Positions 32,096-43,773 of a stretch of 64,000 nt of DNA are shown piece by piece. The stretch's first letter is position 1, and each line of letters begins with the position of its first letter. Origin of the DNA: Arsukibacterium sp. MJ3 (GTDB lineage Bacteria > Pseudomonadota > Gammaproteobacteria > Enterobacterales > Alteromonadaceae); assembly GCF_000987765.1 (NCBI RefSeq), contig NZ_LAHP01000001.1, forward strand, positions 1-64,000. Reading direction: 5' to 3'. A model generated the notes under the pieces. It had not been told where the DNA came from and searched no databases. It worked only from the letters and a program-made list of their open reading frames with translations. The translations under genes and the position numbers were made by a program.

Positions 32096-33112
32096 TTAAA
32101 GTGTTAGCTCACCACGCAAATTTTGCTGCATTTTCTGGCGAATTTGCGCTGGTTCTAATGGTTGGCTTAACAGGTAATGCAGCTTGGTTAGTGTGGCTTC
32201 CAGCGTCATGTCAAAACCACTGATTACGCCACTGGTTTTTAAAGCATTACCGGTGGCGTAACCGTCCATATTTACTTTACCTTTAAAGCACTGCGTGCAA
32301 TTCACCAGTATTTGGCCATGCTCGCTGGCAGCTTGTAATACTTGTAGCAATTCAGGCCGTTGCGGTGCATTACCTACCCCAAATGACTTAATAATTAATG
32401 CCCGCACCGGCGCGCCCAGCATATTACGGATAACATCGGTGCTGATGCCGGGGTATAACGTCACCACACTAATTGGCTGCGGCGTAATAGCGGTTACTTG
32501 TAACTCGGCAATTTTTTCACCCGGCTTGCTAACCCTACCTTCGATTAAATCAATATTAATACCCGCTTCGAGCAGGGGTAAAAAATTGGGCGAAGCAAAG
32601 GCATTAAAGCCATCGGCATCAGCCTTCGTTGCCCGGTTACCCCGAAACAGTTGGTTATTAAAAAATAACGCCACTTCAGCAATGGGGTAGCACGCGGCCA
32701 GGTATAAGGCATTGAGTAAATTTACCTGACCGTCTGAACGCAGCTGTGCCAGTGGAATTTGTGAGCCGGTAATAATGACCGGTTTTTGCAAATTCTCCAG
32801 CATAAATGACAAGGCAGAAGCAGTATAGGCCATGGTATCGGTGCCATGCAGCACCACAAAACCGTCATATTGCTGGTAGTGTTGCTGAATATCTTCAGCA
32901 ATATGTTGCCAGTGGCTTGGTGTCATATCGGAGGAGTCGATAACCGGATGATATTCATGAATATCAAATAATGGCATATCGGGGTGAAAAAACTCTGGCA
33001 TTTTATTAACAGTAGCCGTTAAAAAGCCAGGTACCGGCACAAAGCCCTGTGCCGATTGCTGCATACCAATAGTACCACCGGTATACGCGACATAAATGCG
33101 TTTTCTGTTCAT
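32096..33112 (-). CDS. ansA: Cytoplasmic L-asparaginase I
   Basis: Type I bacterial asparaginase, 338 residues, the same as E. coli AnsA. The two active-site threonines are in YTGGTIGM (near the start) and LHGTDTMAYTAS; the following GSQIPLAQLRSDG is characteristic of the cytoplasmic enzyme. No signal peptide. It converts asparagine to aspartate at high asparagine levels. It lies behind sppA with a terminator between them. A second, unrelated asparaginase-type enzyme is exported from the gene at 7.7 kb. Confidence 0.96.
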   Translation of the reverse strand: MNRKRIYVAYTGGTIGMQQSAQGFVPVPGFLTATVNKMPEFFHPDMPLFDIHEYHPVIDSSDMTPSHWQHIAEDIQQHYQQYDGFVVLHGTDTMAYTASALSFMLENLQKPVIITGSQIPLAQLRSDGQVNLLNALYLAACYPIAEVALFFNNQLFRGNRATKADADGFNAFASPNFLPLLEAGINIDLIEGRVSKPGEKIAELQVTAITPQPISVVTLYPGISTDVIRNMLGAPVRALIIKSFGVGNAPQRPELLQVLQAASEHGQILVNCTQCFKGKVNMDGYATGNALKTSGVISGFDMTLEATLTKLHYLLSQPLEPAQIRQKMQQNLRGELTL

Positions 33113-33130
33113 ATAAGCTATTAATTTACA

Positions 33131-33159
33131 TAAAAATGCCCGCTAACATAGCGGGCATT
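33131..33159 (-). terminator. Terminator between sppA and ansA
   Basis: AATGCCCGC (33135-33143) pairs with GCGGGCATT (33151-33159) around a 7-base loop, followed on the minus strand by five T. It lies 22 bases after the sppA stop, so ansA is probably expressed from its own promoter or by partial read-through. Confidence 0.8.
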
Positions 33160-33181
33160 GTAAAGCAGTTAATGCCTGTTG

Positions 33182-35062
33182 TCAGTTAATGCTACAGGTC
33201 ATGCAATAAGAGTATACGCCGTTCGGATCGTTAAACTGATTCAGTATCACAAAGTCTTGGCGTAACTGCTTACTCATCCGTTGCAGCATTTGTTGCTCGG
33301 GTGTGGCCTGCACTTGTGGTAACCAGCCACTCGCTTTGGCACTGGCAAACAATTCTTTTAGCATTTGCTCAGTAGGTGACAATTCCTGAGTAATAACCTG
33401 TACATCATAGGTGGTTAAGCCGGCTTTTTCTGCGGCGGCGGCAATAGCGTCGTCAAAGTTGCCCAGCTTATCAACTAAGCCAAGTTCCAGCGCTTTACTG
33501 CCGGTCCATACCCGGCCTTGCGCTACAGCATCAACTTCATCAAGCGACATATTACGATTACTGCCAACCATGGTTAAAAACTCGGTATAACCACGTTCAA
33601 TCAGTAATTGCATAATATCTTTCGCTTTGCTGTTCAGGCCCTGGTAAAGCGGCAAACCGGCAGATAAACCGGCAAGTTCAGTGGTACCTACGCCATCAAC
33701 GTTTAAGCCAAGTGCTGCCAATGAATCTTCAGCGGTGTGTAGCAAGCCGAAAATGCCAATAGAGCCGGTAATGGTAGTTGGTGAGGCCCAAATTTCATTG
33801 GCTGGTGCCGCAATCCAGTAGCCGCCTGATGCCGCAACCGCACCCATAGAGGCAATAACTGGCTTGCCTGCTTCACGTAGCAGGCTAATTTCCTGGCCAA
33901 TAATTTCTGACGCAAAGGCGCTGCCACCGCCACTGTCAATTCGCAGTACCACGGCTTTTACTTTATCGTCAAAGCGGGCCCGGCGCAGTAAAGCTGCAGT
34001 GGTGTCGCCACCAATGGTGCCGGCTTTAGCACTGCCGTCAACAATCATACCTCGGGCCACTACTACAGCTACTTTTGAAGTTAATGGATTAACAAACGCC
34101 TTAGAGGGCACAGCATACTTGGCATAGTCGTCAAAGCTAACGTGGTTGTAAACGTGCTTGTCGTTTTTACCCACAATGCCAATCAGTTTTTGCTGAAATT
34201 GCTCACGGGTTGCCACGTTATCAACGAACTTATTATTAATGGCATACTGCGCGGTATCACCGTCTGCGGCTTGCATTTTTTGCAGCAGGGCGTCGTAGCT
34301 TTCATCAAAGTTAGTCATGTCAAAACCACGACGGCTACTGACATCTTGCTTATAGGTTTGCCACAGGCCTGATAACCAGCCAATGTTGGCTTCTTTTGCT
34401 GCATCAGACATATCGTTTCGCAAAAAAGGCTCTACTGCTGATTTATAAGTACCTACCCTAAATACGTGGGTATTAATTTTCAGTTTTTCTAAGGCGGCTT
34501 TGTAATACATCGGATAGCTGCCATAACCTTCCAGAATAACGGCGCCCATCGGGTTTAAGCTAATTTCATCGGCGTAACTGGCCAGGTAATACTGGGTTTG
34601 TCCAAAGTAAGCGCCATGGCTGAATACTTTTTTGCCAGCCGCTTTAAAACTTTCTATAGCAACACCTACCCGCTGCATTTTATCCAGTGAGGCAGAGCGT
34701 AAAGCTGAGACGTCAAGTACCATCGCCTGGATACGGTTATCTGTGGTGGCGGTCTCAATCACTTTAACTATATCCGACACCAGCATTTCCGGTGAATCTT
34801 CTGCTGCGCCTAAGCCTTGATTAACCAAACTGGAGAACGGATCGACCCAGCGTTTTTCTTCAACCAAATCACCGTGTAAATTAAGCACCAAGGCGGCGGT
34901 ATCTGCTATTTTTACTTTGTCTTTACCACTAAATACCGCGATGAGCACAATGGCAACAATAAAAATAAATAATAGGTTAAGCACGGTAGCGCGAAAACCC
35001 CGGTAAACACGCCAAATAGCGCCAAAGAAGCGCCGAATGGGACCTTTTCTGATGTCAGACAT
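33182..35062 (-). CDS. sppA: Signal peptide peptidase SppA, 67-kDa type
   Basis: An inner-membrane serine protease with a Ser/Lys dyad that degrades released signal peptides. It has 626 residues (E. coli 618), one N-terminal membrane anchor (about residues 27-46) and two tandem SppA domains. The general-base Lys lies in RVGTYKSAVEPF, near residue 205, and the nucleophile Ser in MGAVAASGGYWIA in the second half. AGGA precedes the ATG by seven bases. The C-terminal CMTCSIN ending is specific to this protein and may not be conserved. Confidence 0.95.
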   Translation of the reverse strand: MSDIRKGPIRRFFGAIWRVYRGFRATVLNLLFIFIVAIVLIAVFSGKDKVKIADTAALVLNLHGDLVEEKRWVDPFSSLVNQGLGAAEDSPEMLVSDIVKVIETATTDNRIQAMVLDVSALRSASLDKMQRVGVAIESFKAAGKKVFSHGAYFGQTQYYLASYADEISLNPMGAVILEGYGSYPMYYKAALEKLKINTHVFRVGTYKSAVEPFLRNDMSDAAKEANIGWLSGLWQTYKQDVSSRRGFDMTNFDESYDALLQKMQAADGDTAQYAINNKFVDNVATREQFQQKLIGIVGKNDKHVYNHVSFDDYAKYAVPSKAFVNPLTSKVAVVVARGMIVDGSAKAGTIGGDTTAALLRRARFDDKVKAVVLRIDSGGGSAFASEIIGQEISLLREAGKPVIASMGAVAASGGYWIAAPANEIWASPTTITGSIGIFGLLHTAEDSLAALGLNVDGVGTTELAGLSAGLPLYQGLNSKAKDIMQLLIERGYTEFLTMVGSNRNMSLDEVDAVAQGRVWTGSKALELGLVDKLGNFDDAIAAAAEKAGLTTYDVQVITQELSPTEQMLKELFASAKASGWLPQVQATPEQQMLQRMSKQLRQDFVILNQFNDPNGVYSYCMTCSIN

Positions 35063-35153
35063 AGTAAATTCCTGTACTGTTAATAAAGTTTAATCATTAA
35101 TATTGCTATGCTAACCAATTTAGCGGCAAAGACTAAATTGAATTTGTAAGTAA

Positions 35154-37247
<2,094 letters not shown>

Positions 37248-37276
37248 CGGTTGGCGGTAAGTAATGAACAGAAGCG

Positions 37277-38149
37277 TTAAAATGCTACTGTTGCCAACGC
37301 CTTATTTTTTGCTTTTGCCACTTCTAAGGCCTGGCGCACTCTTAGCAACTGCTGCTGTGCAGCGCTATAGCGCCCAGTGGCGAGCTGAAAAGCCTCGCTG
37401 CCGGCCAGGCTCTGCTGTAACTGCAGCTCTGCTTGCTGTGCTTGTATTTCTGCTGCCGTTACGGCTTGTTCAGCGGTGTTTAACTGCACCCTTGCTTCAG
37501 CCTGTTGCTGCTGTAGTGGTGACAATGCTTTCTGTGTCAGATTATTTGTTTGTAACGCGATGGCAGCTTTCGGATCAGCTGCCATCGCGAGTGCCACGTT
37601 TAATTCGGCGGGTATTTCTGCATAAAGCTTATTGCTGGCGGCAGAGATGGCTTTTTGCTGCAACGCCGCCGGATCAGCGTAATCAGCTAACGCTTTAGGC
37701 CAGCTCGGTATCAGCTGCTCAGCCTGTTTATTGATGTGCTCAGCGAAAATCTGTGGCGCACCACCTGTTACTAATAATACCGCCAGCTGATTAGTATCGG
37801 CATTCCAGACTAGGCCTGCTTTTTCTGCCAATAGTGGTATTGGAGTATGTCTTGACACCAGATAAAACAGCGGTCCTTCTTGCTGAATTTCATTGGCGGT
37901 TTTTAATAAACTCACTGTAGTGTCGTAATTTGCACCCAGCAAAGACTGCACTCGGCTTTTTATTAGCGGTTGTTCAAATAAATTAACCTCATTGGGATCT
38001 AACCCAACCAACGGTTTTAACAATGCCCACATTAACTGGCCTTGGGGTGAAAACAGTAAGGCTGGCGCAATACAGCCGCTTAACAAAAATACTATGGCTA
38101 CATACCATGCACGCGAAACGGGCACTTTGGGCAAGCAAAACATTGTCAT
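37277..38149 (-). CDS. Unrecognised lipoprotein with a coiled-coil C-terminus
   Basis: I do not recognise this 290-residue protein. It has a signal peptide ending in a lipobox (FLLSGC, Cys26), so it should be a lipoprotein. Residues about 40-195 are mixed helical; the last 85 residues are rich in Ala, Gln and Glu (LNTAEQAVTAAEIQAQQAELQLQQ) and probably form a coiled coil. A plus-strand frame (37264-37698) lies opposite its C-terminal part and is taken as a shadow. Its neighbours are fadH (convergent) and glgC (divergent), and neither indicates a role. Confidence 0.65.
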   Translation of the reverse strand: MTMFCLPKVPVSRAWYVAIVFLLSGCIAPALLFSPQGQLMWALLKPLVGLDPNEVNLFEQPLIKSRVQSLLGANYDTTVSLLKTANEIQQEGPLFYLVSRHTPIPLLAEKAGLVWNADTNQLAVLLVTGGAPQIFAEHINKQAEQLIPSWPKALADYADPAALQQKAISAASNKLYAEIPAELNVALAMAADPKAAIALQTNNLTQKALSPLQQQQAEARVQLNTAEQAVTAAEIQAQQAELQLQQSLAGSEAFQLATGRYSAAQQQLLRVRQALEVAKAKNKALATVAF

Positions 38150-38461
38150 ATAACCTCAGAGGGTAAGGTGTTTCGGGTGGGGTTGGGTAAAACCTGCGCA
38201 ATTTAGCATGCCAAGTTGACGTTGTGCACTAGGCCTGATAACTATATTTTTTAGTGGTTTAAATTTTTGCAGTCAACATGTCGAATACTCCCCTAAGTTC
38301 TTGTTTACAGAATACCATAGGGCCACTTATCAGGCTGATTTTCGCTGTTCTTGCGGACATTTCTGGTGCTTTATCTGTTAATAATGCTATCGTGGTATTA
38401 GCTTCGCCGCACATTCTATCTATTACCGTTTACTTTTACAGTGTAAATACAGGGAGTCTTT
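38150..38461. other. Intergenic region between the lipoprotein gene and glgC
   Basis: About 310 bases separate the divergent lipoprotein and glgC genes. No gene or conserved RNA is recognised. It must carry both promoters, but I find no convincing pair of -35/-10 boxes. GGGAG at its right end is the glgC Shine-Dalgarno. A TTTAC...GTAAA dyad lies just before it. Confidence 0.5.
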
Positions 38462-39697
38462 ATGTCAGGTGTGTTAACCATGGTGCTTGCAGGGGGTGAA
38501 GGAACCCGTTTAGCACCGCTTACCGGGATCCGTGCTAAACCGGCCGTGCCATTTGGTGGCAATTATCGGATTGTCGACTTTGTACTGAATAACTTTGTAA
38601 ATTCTGATTTATTACAGATATTCGTTATAACGCAGTTTAAATCGCATTCACTGATGAAGCATCTGGGTCGCGCTTGGCGAGTAAGTGGCTTAACCAACCG
38701 TTTTATCGACCCGATACCGGCGCAAATGCAAACGGGTAAGCATTGGTATTTAGGTACTGCCGATGCCATTTATCAGAATTTACATTTAATTGAAGGCTTA
38801 GATCCAGAGCATGTTTGTGTATTTGGCGGTGACCATATTTATAAGATGGATGTGCGGCAAATGCTTGATTTTCATCGTAATAATAAAGCCAAACTTACGG
38901 TGGCGGCGATACCAGTACCGGTAAGTCAGGCGCATGAGTTTGGTGTTATTGAAGTTGACGAGCATGGAAAAATGATTGGTTTTGAAGAAAAGCCGAAACA
39001 GAACCCGAAAACCATTCCTGGGCGTCCCGATTTTGTGCTGGCATCGATGGGGAATTATATTTTTGAAGCGCGCTGCCTGGTAGATGTACTGGAAGCCGAT
39101 GCGCAGCTGGCCGACTCTAAACACGATTTTGGTCACAATATTATTCCGGGTTTGTATCCGCAGGGCGAAGTTTATGTGTATGATTTTTCAAGTAATCGTA
39201 TTCGCGGCGAGTCTGAAAGCAGTGCCGGTTATTGGCGCGATGTGGGTACCATAGATTCTTATTATGAAGCCAATATGGATTTAATTTCTATTAATCCGCC
39301 ATTTGATGTGTATAACCGCTACTGGCCATTACGTAGCTATACGCCGCCCATGCCACCCGCGAAGTTTGTGCATGACGAAACCAACCGTACCGGTCAGGCT
39401 ATCAGTTCTATGGTGGCATCAGGCTGCATTGTTAGTGGTGGTATCGTGTATCAGTCAATACTGGGTTACAACGTGCATGTGCATAGCCACAGTTATATTG
39501 AGAAATGTGTATTGATGGGCAATAACGATATAGGACGGGGGTGTCGTATTCACCGGGCGATTATTGATAAAGACGTTAAAATTGCCCCAGGTACTATTAT
39601 TGGTGAAGATCCGGTGCAAGATAAAGCGCGTTTTCATATATCGCCGGGTGGCGTGGTGGTGATCCCAAAAGGCGCTAAGGTTGGTTTTGACGTTTAA
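38462..39697 (+). CDS. glgC: Glucose-1-phosphate adenylyltransferase GlgC
   Basis: Makes ADP-glucose, the committed step of glycogen synthesis. The 411-residue protein has the nucleotide-binding GGEGTRLAPLTGIRAKPAVP near the start, followed by YRIVDF, the catalytic GDHIYKMD and the Glc-1-P contact FEEKP; a left-handed beta helix forms the C-terminal part. The ATG has GGGAG five bases upstream. glgA follows after 19 bases; no glgB, glgP or glgX is in the window. Confidence 0.96.
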   Translation: MSGVLTMVLAGGEGTRLAPLTGIRAKPAVPFGGNYRIVDFVLNNFVNSDLLQIFVITQFKSHSLMKHLGRAWRVSGLTNRFIDPIPAQMQTGKHWYLGTADAIYQNLHLIEGLDPEHVCVFGGDHIYKMDVRQMLDFHRNNKAKLTVAAIPVPVSQAHEFGVIEVDEHGKMIGFEEKPKQNPKTIPGRPDFVLASMGNYIFEARCLVDVLEADAQLADSKHDFGHNIIPGLYPQGEVYVYDFSSNRIRGESESSAGYWRDVGTIDSYYEANMDLISINPPFDVYNRYWPLRSYTPPMPPAKFVHDETNRTGQAISSMVASGCIVSGGIVYQSILGYNVHVHSHSYIEKCVLMGNNDIGRGCRIHRAIIDKDVKIAPGTIIGEDPVQDKARFHISPGGVVVIPKGAKVGFDV

Positions 39698-39716
39698 GTA
39701 ATTTAGGAAGGTTTTT

Positions 39717-41120
39717 TTGCGTATTTTGTTTATTTGCAGTGAATATGAAGGATTAATTAAAACCGGTGGCTTGGCCGATGCTTGTCGCGGTCTGGCCAGC
39801 AATTTGCTAGCCAGTGGTCATCAGGTTAGTGTGATTTTACCGAGGTACGCCACGCTTTATCAGCTGAAAACTGAACACTCAGAGTCGGTATTTGTAGAGT
39901 TAGGTGGCCGTACTTTAGGCTGTGCGGTGCGCAGTACTTCGCTTGCCGGGGTAACTATACATCTGGTTGAACATCATGATTTTTTTGGCCGGTCCCGACC
40001 TTATGATGATGGCCAGCATGGCTACGCCGATAACCCGCTGCGTTTTGCTTTTTTTTGCAAGGCGGCTTTGGCATGGGCCAGTAACCAGCCTGCCTTTGAC
40101 GTGCTGCATGGCCATGACTGGCAAACCGCGCCTGCCGCCTTTTACTTATCTACGTTGCGCCAACACGTGTCTGCGTTAGCTGCAACGCCTTTTATATTTA
40201 CCATTCATAATGGTGCTTATCAGCAGCAGTGTCAGCCGTTTTGGGCAGAACAGCTTGATTTGCCAACAACCGGACAGAACATTAATTTTTTACAATTAGC
40301 CCTGCAATACGCCACTAAAATTAATACGGTAAGCCGGGGCTATCGTGACGAGTTACTAACAGAGCCAGCGGCTAATGGCCTGGCATATTGGTATCAGCTG
40401 CGCCAAAACGATTTTAGTGGCATTTTAAATGGCTGTGATTACGCGATGTGGGATCCGGCGACGGATCCGGCCATAGCAGCGCCTTATCATCTTACCAATT
40501 TGGCGGGCAAAGCTTGCTGTAAACAACAGCTGCAGCAAGATTATCAGCTTGCCATAGCCAATAGCCCCTTATTCGTTGCGGTGAGCCGGGTGACCGGCCA
40601 AAAGGGCTTTGATATGCTGATCCCAGCATTGCAGCAATGGTTAAAAGAAGCACCGGTGCAAGTGGTTATTGTGGGCAGTGGCGAGGTGTATTACTGCCAA
40701 CAATTACATCAATTAGCCCTAACGTTTCCAGACAAGTTCCGTTTTATTGAAGGTTTTAATGAACGTCTGGCACATCAGGTAGAAGCAGCGGGAGATTTTT
40801 TTCTAATGCCCAGTTTGTTTGAACCCTGCGGTTTAAATCAGTTATACAGTTTACGTTACGGTAATTTGCCGATTGTAAGGTTAACCGGTGGGTTAAAAGA
40901 TACCGTGCTGCCCTGGCCGGACAAACAGGCTACAGGTATTGGTTTTGCTGAACCAACTACACCAGCACTACTACAAGCACTACAACAAGCATTAACATTA
41001 TATGAAAACCGGAAAATGTATAACAAAGTACAACAAAGGGCGATGAAGCAGAGTTTTGGTTGGGATGAGGCTAGTGCGCACTATCTGGCACTGTATCAAC
41101 AGGCGATATCAGCGCTATAG
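39717..41120 (+). CDS. glgA: Glycogen synthase GlgA
   Basis: A GT5 glycosyltransferase that extends glycogen from ADP-glucose. The 467-residue protein opens MRILFICSEYEGLIKTGGLAD, with the ADP-Glc-binding KTGGLAD, and the second domain has the sugar-nucleotide site ending in SLFEPCGLNQLYSLRYG. Start is TTG at 39717, with AGGAAGG five bases upstream. It is cotranscribed with glgC. Confidence 0.96.
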   Translation: MRILFICSEYEGLIKTGGLADACRGLASNLLASGHQVSVILPRYATLYQLKTEHSESVFVELGGRTLGCAVRSTSLAGVTIHLVEHHDFFGRSRPYDDGQHGYADNPLRFAFFCKAALAWASNQPAFDVLHGHDWQTAPAAFYLSTLRQHVSALAATPFIFTIHNGAYQQQCQPFWAEQLDLPTTGQNINFLQLALQYATKINTVSRGYRDELLTEPAANGLAYWYQLRQNDFSGILNGCDYAMWDPATDPAIAAPYHLTNLAGKACCKQQLQQDYQLAIANSPLFVAVSRVTGQKGFDMLIPALQQWLKEAPVQVVIVGSGEVYYCQQLHQLALTFPDKFRFIEGFNERLAHQVEAAGDFFLMPSLFEPCGLNQLYSLRYGNLPIVRLTGGLKDTVLPWPDKQATGIGFAEPTTPALLQALQQALTLYENRKMYNKVQQRAMKQSFGWDEASAHYLALYQQAISAL

Positions 41121-41252
41121 TGCTGTTATTGCTGTTACTAGACGCGTACTGGTCGGCGAATGAGCAAACAACCGCTATTGTACTAGTTTCTCATGTGCAT
41201 AATGAGTGAACTTTGTTAGCCTGCTGGCCGAGTCGTTGAATGAGGTTAAATT

Positions 41253-41810
41253 ATGGATGCGTTGACACTACTGACAACACGGTATTCCACCCCGCGATTA
41301 ACCGAGCCGGCACCTGCTGGCGAGGTGTTAGAGCTTATTAAGCGGGCCGCATTAAAGGTGCCTGATCATGGTGGTTTACGCCCCTGGCGGTTTGTTATTG
41401 TCACCGGTAAAGAGCCGCTTAATCGGTTGGGTGATGTGTTTGCCGAAGCGGCTATTGAAGATGCACCGGGTATTTCACCAGAAATGCATGAGCGGGCGCG
41501 GCAATTGCCGCTGCGGGCGCCAATGGTGATTGTATGTATAGCAAAAGTTATTGAGCATCCTAAGGTGCCGGCCCATGAACAAGTGCAATCGGCGGCTTGT
41601 GCGGTAATGGCGATGCAACAAGCGGCCTTTGCACAAGGGTTTGGTGGGGTATGGCGCACTGGCGGTTATGCTCAGCAAGACTTTGTTAAGCAATCGCTGG
41701 AAGTAGGTGAAGATGATGAAATTGTCGGCTTTTTGTATTTAGGCACCGCCGTCAGTACTGCACCGGTACGCACTGATATTGATCCTGCTGCGTTTTTTTC
41801 TTACTTCTAG
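41253..41810 (+). CDS. YdjA-like nitroreductase family protein
   Basis: A 185-residue FMN-dependent nitroreductase-like protein. The start (LTTRYSTPRLTEPAP, then LKVPDHGGLRPWRFV) is that of E. coli YdjA, a compact two-domain dimer. The natural substrate is unknown. GAGG lies seven bases before the ATG. It ends in a bidirectional terminator shared with asnS. Confidence 0.88.
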   Translation: MDALTLLTTRYSTPRLTEPAPAGEVLELIKRAALKVPDHGGLRPWRFVIVTGKEPLNRLGDVFAEAAIEDAPGISPEMHERARQLPLRAPMVIVCIAKVIEHPKVPAHEQVQSAACAVMAMQQAAFAQGFGGVWRTGGYAQQDFVKQSLEVGEDDEIVGFLYLGTAVSTAPVRTDIDPAAFFSYF

Positions 41811-41834
41811 CAGTATTCGTGAAACAAAACCATT

Positions 41835-41860
41835 AAAAAGGGAGCCGGTGGCTCCCTTTT
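41835..41860. terminator. Bidirectional terminator between the nitroreductase gene and asnS
   Basis: GGGAGCC (41840-41846) pairs with GGCTCCC (41850-41856) over a 3-base loop, with an A run on the left and four T on the right. It serves both convergent genes. Confidence 0.88.
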
Positions 41861-41885
41861 GCTATTTACGATTATTGATAATCGC

Positions 41886-43286
41886 TTAGAACTCGGCGTT
41901 ACCCGGCGTACGCGGGAAGGCGATAACATCACGCACGTTACCTACCCCGGTAACATAGGATACTAAACGCTCGAAGCCTAAGCCAAAGCCTGCATGTGGT
42001 ACGGTGCCGTAGCGACGTAAATCACGATACCAACTGTAATCTTCCTTATTCAGGCCCATTTCATCAAGTCGACGGTCAAAATGCTCCAGCCGCTCTTCCC
42101 GTTGGCTCCCACCAATAATTTCACCAATACCAGGCGCCAATACATCCATGGCAGCAACGGTTTTACCATCGTCATTTAAGCGCATATAAAACGCTTTAAT
42201 GTCTTTTGGGTAGTTTTGCATAATGATTGGTGCGCCCACATGCTCCTCTGCTAAGTAGCGTTCGTGTTCAGATTGCAAATCAACACCCCATTCCACTGGA
42301 TATTGGAAGGTTTTGCCACAGGTTTTTAATATTTCAATGGCATCGGTGTAGTCCATCCGCACAAAAGGCGAGCTAACTAACTGTTGTAAGCGGGTAATGG
42401 CTGTCGGGTCGATGCGCTCCGCAAAAAACGCCATATCATCAGCGCGCTCAGTCAGTACTGCCTGGCAAACGTACTTCAGCATGTCTTCAGCCAGCTGAGC
42501 AATGTCTTTTAGCTCGGCAAAGGCCACTTCTGGCTCTATCATCCAAAACTCTGCTAAATGGCGGCTGGTATTGGAGTTTTCAGCTCGAAAGGTTGGGCCA
42601 AAAGTATAAATTTTTGACATGGCACAAGCGTAGGTTTCACCATTAAGCTGGCCAGATACGGTAAGGTAAGTTTCTTTACCGAAAAAATCCTTGCTGTAGT
42701 CAATGTTGCCTTTGTCGGTACGCGGTAAGTTTTCCAAATCCAGCGTACTAACCCGGAACATTTCACCAGCACCTTCGGTATCGGAACCGGTAATAATCGG
42801 CGTACTGATCCAATAATAGCCTTGCTCATGAAAAAAACGGTGCACCGCTTGGGCCAAACAATGTCTTACCCGGGTAACCGCACCCATTACATTGGTCCGC
42901 GCACGCAGATGGGCGTGCTCGCGCAGGTACTCCATGCTGTGCCGCTTTGGCGCCATTGGGTAGGTGTCTGGGTTTTCAACCCAGCCGACCACGCTAACAT
43001 GGTCAGCTTGAATTTCATACGCCTGGCCCTGGCCCTCAGAGCGGGCAACGGTGCCGGTTACCATAACCGAACAGGCTGTGGTTAAGCGCTTAATTTCATT
43101 TTCATAATTAGCCAGCTCTGATGGCACAACAGCCTGCACTGCATCAAAACAGCTGCCATCGTGCACAGCTAAAAAAGAAATACCGGCTTTCGAATCGCGA
43201 CGGGTGCGGATCCAGCCTTTAACTGTGATCTGTGAACCGGTAGGGTATTTACCGGCCAACACATCTTTAACTACGGCGTGCGTCAT
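41886..43286 (-). CDS. asnS: Asparaginyl-tRNA synthetase
   Basis: A class IIb synthetase, 466 residues as in E. coli. The N-terminal OB-fold (anticodon binding) begins around residue 20; motif 2 is [21 protein letters not shown] and motif 3 is [19 protein letters not shown] lies eight bases before the ATG. Direct asparaginylation is expected. Confidence 0.97.
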   Translation of the reverse strand: MTHAVVKDVLAGKYPTGSQITVKGWIRTRRDSKAGISFLAVHDGSCFDAVQAVVPSELANYENEIKRLTTACSVMVTGTVARSEGQGQAYEIQADHVSVVGWVENPDTYPMAPKRHSMEYLREHAHLRARTNVMGAVTRVRHCLAQAVHRFFHEQGYYWISTPIITGSDTEGAGEMFRVSTLDLENLPRTDKGNIDYSKDFFGKETYLTVSGQLNGETYACAMSKIYTFGPTFRAENSNTSRHLAEFWMIEPEVAFAELKDIAQLAEDMLKYVCQAVLTERADDMAFFAERIDPTAITRLQQLVSSPFVRMDYTDAIEILKTCGKTFQYPVEWGVDLQSEHERYLAEEHVGAPIIMQNYPKDIKAFYMRLNDDGKTVAAMDVLAPGIGEIIGGSQREERLEHFDRRLDEMGLNKEDYSWYRDLRRYGTVPHAGFGLGFERLVSYVTGVGNVRDVIAFPRTPGNAEF

Positions 43287-43389
43287 GCAACAAACTCCAG
43301 ATGGTGTTATAACTAAGCTATATTTATGAAAGTTGTAATCATACTTTGCCAGTAGCTGAAAACAAGTAAAAATTGGAAGGAAGCCAAAA

Positions 43390-43773
43390 ATGACCGCACA
43401 TTACAGAACAGGACAAGATAAAGGCGGCCCCGACTTTGAACGTAGAGCTGGCCCTGACTTGCTATGCCGGGCTTTTAAGTATCTGGCGATTATTGCCTGG
43501 CTGCTGTTTTTTGTGGCGTTAGTGCTTAGCCATTACGCCCGGCCAGACATGGACTCTGGTTTAGTGCGTTACCTGGGTATAGACATTCGGGACTATTGGC
43601 GGCCACAGTTAACGTTTTGGCTGGTTTATTTACTCTGGGGTTGCGTTATTATTACTGCCGCCAGCATCGTGCTAAATTGGGTGCGTTTAAAGCGCTATAG
43701 TGACCATCTGCATTTTAATATTATTGTGTTACTGCTCAGTGCCAGCGGTATGTTGTTTTATATTATGCGTTAG
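43390..43773 (+). CDS. Uncharacterised membrane protein with three predicted helices
   Basis: A 127-residue protein with a polar N-terminus (residues 1-28) and three hydrophobic helices (about 30-48, 74-95, 108-125). No family is recognised. AAGGAAG precedes the ATG. Its stop overlaps the bioA end by 11 bases on the other strand, and no other gene is in its transcription unit, so context gives no clue. Confidence 0.65.
   Translation: MTAHYRTGQDKGGPDFERRAGPDLLCRAFKYLAIIAWLLFFVALVLSHYARPDMDSGLVRYLGIDIRDYWRPQLTFWLVYLLWGCVIITAASIVLNWVRLKRYSDHLHFNIIVLLLSASGMLFYIMR

Noticed and set aside
37264-37698. 144-codon plus-strand frame after fadH
   Set aside because: It lies opposite the Ala/Gln-rich coiled-coil end of the lipoprotein gene. 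Its Leu/Arg/Ala composition is what antisense of such codons gives, and it has no family match. The minus-strand gene has a lipobox and complete structure.
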